Positions 6,886-12,500 of a DNA stretch of 12,500 nucleotides are shown one piece after another (the first letter of the stretch is position 1; every line of letters begins with the position of its first letter). The notes beneath the pieces were generated by a model, which was not told the origin of the DNA, searched no databases, and saw only the letters and a list, made by a program, of their open reading frames with translations. The position numbers and the translations under genes are program-made. The DNA is taken from contig NC_135566.1 in assembly GCF_964340395.1 (NCBI RefSeq), positions 11,702,501-11,715,000 of the forward strand, written 5' to 3'. Source of the stretch: Glandiceps talaboti. Lineage: Eukaryota > Hemichordata > Enteropneusta > Spengelidae.

Positions 6886-9121
6886 AAACTCTGTCATTCA
6901 TTTACTGAACATAAGAGTCTAGTAAAACTGTCATTTACTGAACACCGGAGACCAAAACTGTCATTTATTGAACACTGGAGTCTAAAACTGTCATTTACTG
7001 AACACTGGAGACTAAAACTGTCATTTTATTAGAGTCTAAAACTGTCATTTACTGAACACTGGAGTCTAAAACTGTCATTTACTAAACACTGGAGTCTAAA
7101 ACTGTCATTTACTGAACACAGTCTAAAACTGTCATTTACTGAACACAGTCTAAAACTGTCATTTACTGAACACTGGAGTCTAAAACTGTCATTTACTGAA
7201 CACTGGAGTCTAAAACTGTCATTTACTGAACACAGTCTAAAACTGTCATTTACTGAACACTGGAGTCTAAAACTGTCATTTACTGAACACTGGAGACTAA
7301 AACTGTCATTTACTGAACACTGGAGTCTAAAACTGTCATTTACTAAACACTAGAGTCTAAAACTGTCATTTACTGAACACTGGAGTCTACAACTGTCATT
7401 TACTAAACACTAGAGTCTAAAACTGTCATTTACTGAACACAGTCTAAAACTGTCATTTACTGAACACTGGAGTCTAAAACTGTCATTTACTGAACACAGT
7501 CTAAAACTGTCATTTACTGAACACTGGAGTCTAAAACTGTCATTTACTGAACACAGTCTAAAACTGTCATTTATTGAACACTGGAGTCTAAAACTGTCAT
7601 TTACTGAACACTGGAGTCTAAAACTGTCATTTACTGAACACAGTCTAAAACTGTCATTTACTGAACACTACAGTCTAAAACTGTCATTTACTGAACACTG
7701 GAGTCTAAAACTGTCATTTACTGAACACAGTCTAAAACTGTCATTTACTGAACACTAGAGTCTAAAACTGTCATTTACTGAACACTGGAGTCTAAAACTG
7801 TCATTTACTGAACACTACAGTCTAAAACTGTCATTTACTGAACACAGTCTAAAACTGTCATTTACTGAACACTAGAGTCTAAAACTGTCATTTACTGAAC
7901 ACTGGAGTCTAAAACTGTCATTTACTGAACACAGTCTAAAACTGTCATTTACTGAACACTACAGTCTAAAACTGTCATTTACTGAACACTGGAGTCTAAA
8001 ACTGTCATTTACTGAACACAGTCTAAAACTGTCATTTACTGAACACTAGAGTCTAAAACTGTCATTTACTGAACACTAGAGTCTAAAACTGTCATTTACT
8101 GAACACTGGAGACTAAAACTGTCATTTATTGAACACTGGAGTCTAAAACTGTCATTTACTGAACACTAGAGTCTAAAACTCATTTACTGAACACAGTCTA
8201 AAACTGTCATTTACTGAACACTACAGTCTAAAACTGTCATTTACTGAACACTGGAGTCTAAAACTGTCATTTACTGAACACAGTCTAAAACTGTCATTTA
8301 CTGAACACTGGAGTCTAAAACTGTCATTTACTGAACACAGTCTAAAACTGTCATTTATTGAACACTGGAGTCTAAAACTGTCATTTACTGAACACTGGAG
8401 TCTAAAACTGTCATTTACTGAACACAGTCTAAAACTGTCATTTACTGAACACTACAGTCTAAAACTGTCATTTACTGAACACTGGAGTCTAAAACTGTCA
8501 TTTATTGAATATTACAGTCTAAAACTGTCATTTACTAAACACTAGAGTCTAAAACTGTCATTTACTGAACACTGCAGTCATTTACTTAACAAGAGAGTCT
8601 AAACTGCTGTCATTTACTGACCATGAGAGTCTAAATTGCTGTCATTTACCGAACATGAGAGTCAAAACTGCTGTCATTTACTTAACACTGAAGGTGGAAT
8701 CTAAACTGCTGTCATTTACTGAACATAAAAGTCTAAACTGCTGTCATTTACCGAACATGAGAGTCTAAACTGATGTCATTTACTGAACATTAGAGTCTAA
8801 ACTGCTGCCATTTACTGAACATTAGAGTCTAAACTGATGTCATTTACTGAACATTAGAGTCTAAACTGATGTCATTTACTGAACATTAGAGTCTAAACTG
8901 ATGTCATTTACTGAACATTAGAGTCTAAACTGATGTCATTTACTGAACATTAGAGTCTAAACTGCTGCCATTTACTGAACATTAGAGTCTAAACTGATGT
9001 CATTTACTGAACATTAGAGTCTAAACTGATGTCATTTACTGAACATTAGAATCTAAACTGCTGTCATTTACTGAACATTAGAGTTTAAACTGCTGCCATT
9101 TACTGAACATTAGAGTCTAAA
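6886..9121. repeat. Minisatellite array, 2.2 kb, about 75 units of 27, 30 and 32 bp
   Basis: Family A (6886 to about 8575, about 58 units) has the core GTCTAAAACTGTCATTTACT then GAACAC, closed by one of four linkers: TGGA, TAGA, TACA (30-bp unit) or a single A (27-bp unit). Family B (about 8576-9121, about 17 units) has a 32-bp unit whose core reads GTCTAAACTGATGTCATTTA, with GCTGTC and GCTGCC variants and linker TTAGA. Both outer edges and the A/B boundary (about 8575-8760) are the most irregular parts, while the interiors are uniform, as expected for arrays homogenised by unequal exchange or replication slippage. A perfect 280-bp block recurs at 7441-7720 and 8225-8504. There are no variable spacers, so this is not a CRISPR array. 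It lies within proposed intron 1. Confidence 0.98.
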
Positions 9122-9674
9122 ACACATCTTCCGTGCATGATTGCACCAAGAACAAAAAAGGAATTATATTGTGAGTAATGTACATGTCATGGTAATATGT
9201 AGCATTCATCATAAGTTCGTATAGTATCATAATACAATCTCATCTCGTAATTTTCCAGAAGCTCCTAGCATGGTCTTTTGTGTATCATTAGATTGTCATT
9301 ACCTATATATAATGTCTTCAGTTATGGGTAATTTTGGTGGTAAAATTGTACGCCATTATTCTTCAGCACATATTATACTAATGATTTCTACCTTCCTGGG
9401 AAAGTGCATGACTCTCTCTCTTTTTCTCCCTGATTTTTGTAAAAACGTATTCGTATCCCAGCGAATATTAAGGTAATCGCCAGTCCCTCCATGACAACAT
9501 TAATGCGACGTACAAATGTAATGTATTTATTCATTATGTTCTTTCATATCCTCACATTTTTATTCATTCTCCGATGTCGAGTCACATGTACACGTAGCTC
9601 CAACCATGCAATTTAATCAAACCAGCTGATTGATAATCACTATAATCATATTCTTTTTACCTATTATCTCACAG
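9122..9674. other. End of intron 1, no recognised features before the acceptor
   Basis: AT-rich sequence. The open frame at 9270-9476 contains no known domain and no splice signals that would join it in phase to the exon at 9675. A pyrimidine-rich run (CTCTCTCTTTTTCTCCC, about 9413-9429) is unremarkable. The acceptor tract TATTCTTTTTACC...TCTCACAG (9649-9674) is well formed. Confidence 0.5.
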
Positions 9675-9707
9675 CTCACTGGAGTTACAATGTCAATGGG
9701 GAGACAG
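9675..9707 (+). CDS. Alpha-carbonic anhydrase, coding exon 2 (33 nt)
   Basis: It is flanked by a pyrimidine-rich acceptor ending ACAG (9674) and donor GTATGTG (9708). Read in phase 1 it encodes A-H-W-S-Y-N-V-N-G-E-T, then the first base of a glycine. His4-Trp5-x-Tyr7 is the N-terminal signature of alpha-carbonic anhydrases (human CA2 H-H-W-G-Y). In CA2 the Trp5 and Tyr7 side chains pack at the active-site rim and in the N-terminal aromatic cluster. The exon ends at the Gly of the N-G-P or T-G-P junction, which is where the first intron of vertebrate cytosolic carbonic anhydrase genes also falls. The exon is too short to be found by open-frame length. Its phase agreement with the exon at 11020 makes it secure. 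Confidence 0.9.
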
Positions 9708-11019
9708 GTATGTGAGGGTTTTTTTCTTTCACATCGATGTAAAAGTCATCGTTTTTGCAGAAAGGAAATTTCATGAAGTGATCTTTTTTTCTGGACAAAA
9801 AATCTAAAACATCTGGTTTGATGATATCATTTCATAAGTTTATTAATATATTATTTAGAGGTCACTTTTGTCAACTGGTTATTATTTACTTCCAAAGCGA
9901 TGGTAAATTTGCATATCACAATGATATTTAAGTTATACTTTGAGATTTTGAAAATATAGACTAAATTTGTGTTTGATGTTACATGTATTTTATTATGATA
10001 TGTTTGTGTTTGATTTATGTTACATTTCTTCACAAATACATTCTCAAATATATCCACTAGACAAAATTTACCTGAAACATGCTATACGAAATAGCCAGCT
10101 TTATACCCAATGAAATTGACAAGCAACAAACAGCCAGTGACAACAAAGATGACAATTCTCATTAGGAATATGGAATCTTGAAAAGAAATATAATTTATTG
10201 GTAAAAAATGAGCAAACTAAGCCAAATATTAGAATTGTGTCACATTTGTATGCGAAAACCAGAAATGACACGTCTGATGTTACCGATAATGAAATTTACT
10301 CAGTTTGCACCAATATCACTCTGCTTTGCCTGTCAACACCAATATCCGCATGCAATAAACGAGTTGTCTGTAAAAAATGAACTGATAGTGTTCTTAGTGC
10401 CTCTAGCTACAGAATGACAGCTGTTAACTCTTTCTATAAATAGAAGAATATATCACAGATCTAGATAAGTTTTGGGTTGTTGGGTTTTTTTTTGAAAGAA
10501 TACAATGCTAACATCCAACACTTTTAACACCAAGTATTTAAGTGTTATACAATTTTTAACGATCAACTAAGAAATTTAGTGTCCTTCAAAACGTGCGAAA
10601 CTCATGAAAATTCCACTTTTTTGGAATCAATGTCAATTACCTTAATGTTGATATCAATACAACCTGTATATCAAACATTAGCTAGGGCATACACATGTGT
10701 CAGTGTATGACAGTCTGTTTTAGGATGTTCTATCTTCTATCTGGCTGGCTGTCTGTCATTAGATTCGATTAGTTTCTTCTACTAAATCAACAAAATCGTA
10801 AGAACAGTTACACGAATTAACTACTGGTTCAAATATAATTGCAATGAATTACTCGGATAACCCACAATTTTAGAGACATGTTTCCAGTGGGATCTATCTC
10901 AGACCATGGTCCATGCTGTGATTCAAGATTGTGTGTTGCTTTCATGGCCTTGCAATCCGCAGGCTTATATGAATTGTTTCCTACCAAGAATATAACATAC
11001 TTTTTTTCCCACTATTTAG
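9708..11019 (+). other. Intron 2 of the carbonic anhydrase gene, 1.3 kb
   Basis: It runs from donor GTATGT (9708) to acceptor TTTTTTTCCCACTATTTAG (ending 11019). The content is AT-rich and shows no recognised element. Overlapping short open frames at 9851-10057 (-) and 10198-10417 (+) have no domain. A small inverted repeat (AACACTT at 10517-10523 and AAGTGTT at 10540-10546) is the only structure noted. The open frame beginning at 10878 reads from this intron into exon 3, and its first 47 residues are not part of the protein. Confidence 0.85.
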
Positions 11020-11190
11020 GTCCGAGTCATTGGGGAGAACAGTACGAGACTGCGAACGGTAGTCACCAATCACCTATCGACATTGATACCAGTAAAGCCA
11101 AGACAGTTGGTATTGGTGAATTTACTTTAACTGGTTTTGACGATTCTCCCAGTGGTTCTGAACTGACTTTGACAAACAATGGTCATTCAG
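11020..11190 (+). CDS. Alpha-carbonic anhydrase, coding exon 3 (partial gene)
   Basis: Carbonic anhydrase catalyses reversible hydration of CO2 to bicarbonate and a proton, serving pH balance, CO2 transport and, in shelled animals, calcification. The exon encodes G-P-S-H-W-G-E-Q-Y-E, then the family signature G-S-H-Q-S-P-I-D-I-D-T, and ends L-T-N-N-G-H-S. In CA2 terms these are the P-x-H-W segment, the QSPI(D/N)I motif and Asn62-Gly63-His64, the proton shuttle. The histidine is kept (residue 69 here), which suggests a high-activity type enzyme. The acceptor is TTTAG (11019) and the donor CAG|GTAAAC (11191). Both ends are phase 1, so the next exon should begin by completing a Gly or Val codon. 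With exons 1 and 2 this gives 70 residues of an expected 250-300. The three zinc-ligand histidines fall in exons beyond the window. No signal peptide or membrane segment is seen. Confidence 0.95.
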
Positions 11191-11714
11191 GTAAACACAC
11201 GTTTTACTGAAACAATTATTGATTGTTTGCAGCGTACCACTAACATGCGAACATCCTTGGAGTTCTTGTCAATTTCTCCTTGGATATATTGTTATTCTGC
11301 ATTTCAACATCTTGGGACAAGCCTTGGGGGGATCAAAGAACAATATCTTGAATTCGTAATTAATGTGTTTCAGTTCAGACATGACGCTGTTTATACTTGT
11401 CACCAAATACCTAGTTTGGGAAACGAGTATCTCCAGTGATTCACAGTGGTGTCAAGACTGGTGTTAATATCGTATATCTTGAGATGTTTAATATTCAAGT
11501 GTTAAGCGTATTTTGTTCTATGTTCTTGGGTGCGCTCATAATATAAATGACCTATTGTTATCTTAGGACGCTCAACTATGCGTGACCTCAGACAACTTCT
11601 GAGCCCAAACCAAATGTTCCAAATCTCTGAAGCTTTGGTCATTACAGTGTTGTCATTATTCGACATGTTAAACTGTAATCCAAAATTACTAGCAGAGATG
11701 CATAAATTCTATCA
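11191..11714 (+). other. Start of intron 3
   Basis: It begins with donor GTAAAC. I searched by eye for the next carbonic anhydrase exon (a Q-x-H-F-H-W zinc motif or G-S-E-H) and found none. An acceptor-like TTATCTTAG at 11560-11568 opens a frame ([11 protein letters not shown]) that does not match the family's next segment. The open frames at 11179-11439 and 11578-11853 are not supported as genes. Confidence 0.7.
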
Positions 11715-11727
11715 CCCCCCCCCCCCG

Positions 11728-11814
<87 letters not shown>

Positions 11815-11826
11815 CTCTCTCTCTCC
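11715..11826. repeat. C12 run followed by (CT)n microsatellite
   Basis: Twelve C residues (11715-11726), the spacer GTAT, then about 48 CT units (11731-11826) with one CG interruption at 11811. The whole stretch is nearly pure pyrimidine on the + strand, so it is mirror-symmetric and H-DNA-capable. The Leu-Ser or Arg-Glu runs in overlapping open frames are translations of the repeat. It lies in intron 3. Confidence 0.97.
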
Positions 11827-12500
11827 ACTGAATGTATGATAACGACTAACTAATTTTAACACCCCACTCACACTGAGGCGGGATTGTCTAATGTTACTAA
11901 GCTGTCCTTCTTCGATATGTATAATTATGTATACGTTGACGTGTGGATATCAATATCAAGCGAAATATATCTATCTGTTTTCTACTCGAAGGTTAAATCA
12001 GTATTACACCGAGTTTACTCTCTTAGGAAATTGATAGGTTGACATTTTATCTAGAACGACAGATGTGTAAACCTACACAGACCAAAATAATCCATTGTAT
12101 TATTTGTGGTGGTACCATCCTGTTAAACCTTGTGATGAATAAGATAACAGAATTGAAATTCGTCCAATACAGATTTGCATATTGCAGTTCTCATTTTTGA
12201 ATCGGTAAAAGCGAACTAATTGCCTGTGGATAAAATACAATTTCTTCCAAATCACCAGGGAATATTACTGCATGTGGATATAATTGCTTTAATATTCCAT
12301 TGCGCTAACGGTTCAGCTGTATTAAATTGTAACGGTACGTTTGATCAGACTGATAGAATTATACCTATTCGGAAGTCGATTACGTCACGAGGCTGTCGCA
12401 GGAATAACCTTCCAGCTATATGTGTGCGAATTGGTAGCCCGGATGTGCGGTGTGTTCTGTCTGTTGACAATAGACCATTCTCGCAAACCAGAGTTATAAT
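11827..12500. other. Intron 3 continued to the window edge, no recognised features
   Basis: About 670 bp of AT-rich, unique-looking sequence. I see no exon matching carbonic anhydrase, no tRNA and no transposon motif. The next coding exon presumably lies beyond position 12500. Confidence 0.55.

Larger units (their letters stand above)
3547..9674 (+). other. Proposed intron 1 of the carbonic anhydrase gene, 6.1 kb
   Basis: It is bounded by GTAAGT at 3547 and by a pyrimidine-rich acceptor ending CTCACAG at 9674. It contains a diverged tandem duplication, the compound CAGA repeat, a CACT microsatellite, a LINE relic on the minus strand and the 2.2-kb minisatellite, listed separately. Its existence depends on the exon 1 call at 3540. 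Confidence 0.55.

Noticed and set aside
6886-9121. Regularly spaced repeats as a CRISPR-like array
   Set aside because: The units abut and have no unique spacers. Variation is confined to a few linker types, and the surrounding sequence is a eukaryotic intron.
10517-10546. Inverted repeat AACACTT...AAGTGTT as a terminator or hairpin RNA
   Set aside because: A 7-bp stem with a 16-nt loop in AT-rich intronic sequence is expected by chance, with no supporting context.
10878-11019. N-terminal 47 residues of the open frame that enters exon 3
   Set aside because: The sequence lies upstream of a good acceptor at 11019, is unlike any carbonic anhydrase N-terminus, and is replaced by the in-phase exon at 9675.
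11569-11714. Possible next carbonic anhydrase exon after TTATCTTAG
   Set aside because: Its translation ([12 protein letters not shown]) does not match the strand with Gln92, His94 and His96 expected next, and no consensus donor with a sensible end was found.
11578-11871. Leu-Ser repeat and Arg-Glu repeat open frames on opposite strands
   Set aside because: Both are translations of the CT microsatellite.

Overview
The window reads as nuclear DNA from an animal, AT-rich and dominated by repeats, with one protein-coding gene. Evidence for an animal: consensus GT-AG splice sites, a tRNA-derived SINE, a decayed non-LTR retrotransposon end, many long microsatellites and an alpha-carbonic anhydrase whose first residues align with animal cytosolic isozymes. 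A marine invertebrate, perhaps a mollusc, is my best guess, but nothing in the sequence proves the lineage.

Layout. Positions 1-3539 hold no recognisable gene: a 170-bp tandem duplication (187-534), a tRNA-derived SINE (about 647-990), a G-poor pentanucleotide satellite (about 1332-1940), an ATGT microsatellite (2232-2304) and a weak second tRNA-like segment (about 3088-3150). From 3540 a + strand alpha-carbonic anhydrase gene is proposed. A 7-nt coding exon (3540-3546) is followed by a 6.1-kb intron, a 33-nt exon (9675-9707), a 1.3-kb intron and a 171-nt exon (11020-11190). Intron 3 runs off the right edge. All three junctions are phase 1, and the joined first seven residues match human CA2 in spacing (His4, Trp5, Tyr7). 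The window covers only the first 70 residues, ending just after the proton-shuttle histidine. The zinc-binding histidines lie beyond the window.

Intron 1 is the repeat-rich part. It holds a diverged tandem duplication (4545-4860), a compound CAGA/CACG repeat with a Z-DNA-prone alternating stretch (5409-5729), a minus-strand LINE reverse-transcriptase tail with a frameshift (about 6160-6400) and a 2.2-kb minisatellite (6886-9121) of about 75 units. The minisatellite has two sequence families (27/30 bp and 32 bp) and a perfect 280-bp internal duplication 784 bp apart. Intron 3 carries a C-run followed by a CT microsatellite (11715-11826).

Most long open frames here are low-complexity translations of repeats and are not genes. 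I found no new multi-gene system. The points most worth checking are the minisatellite architecture and the tiny first exon of the carbonic anhydrase gene.
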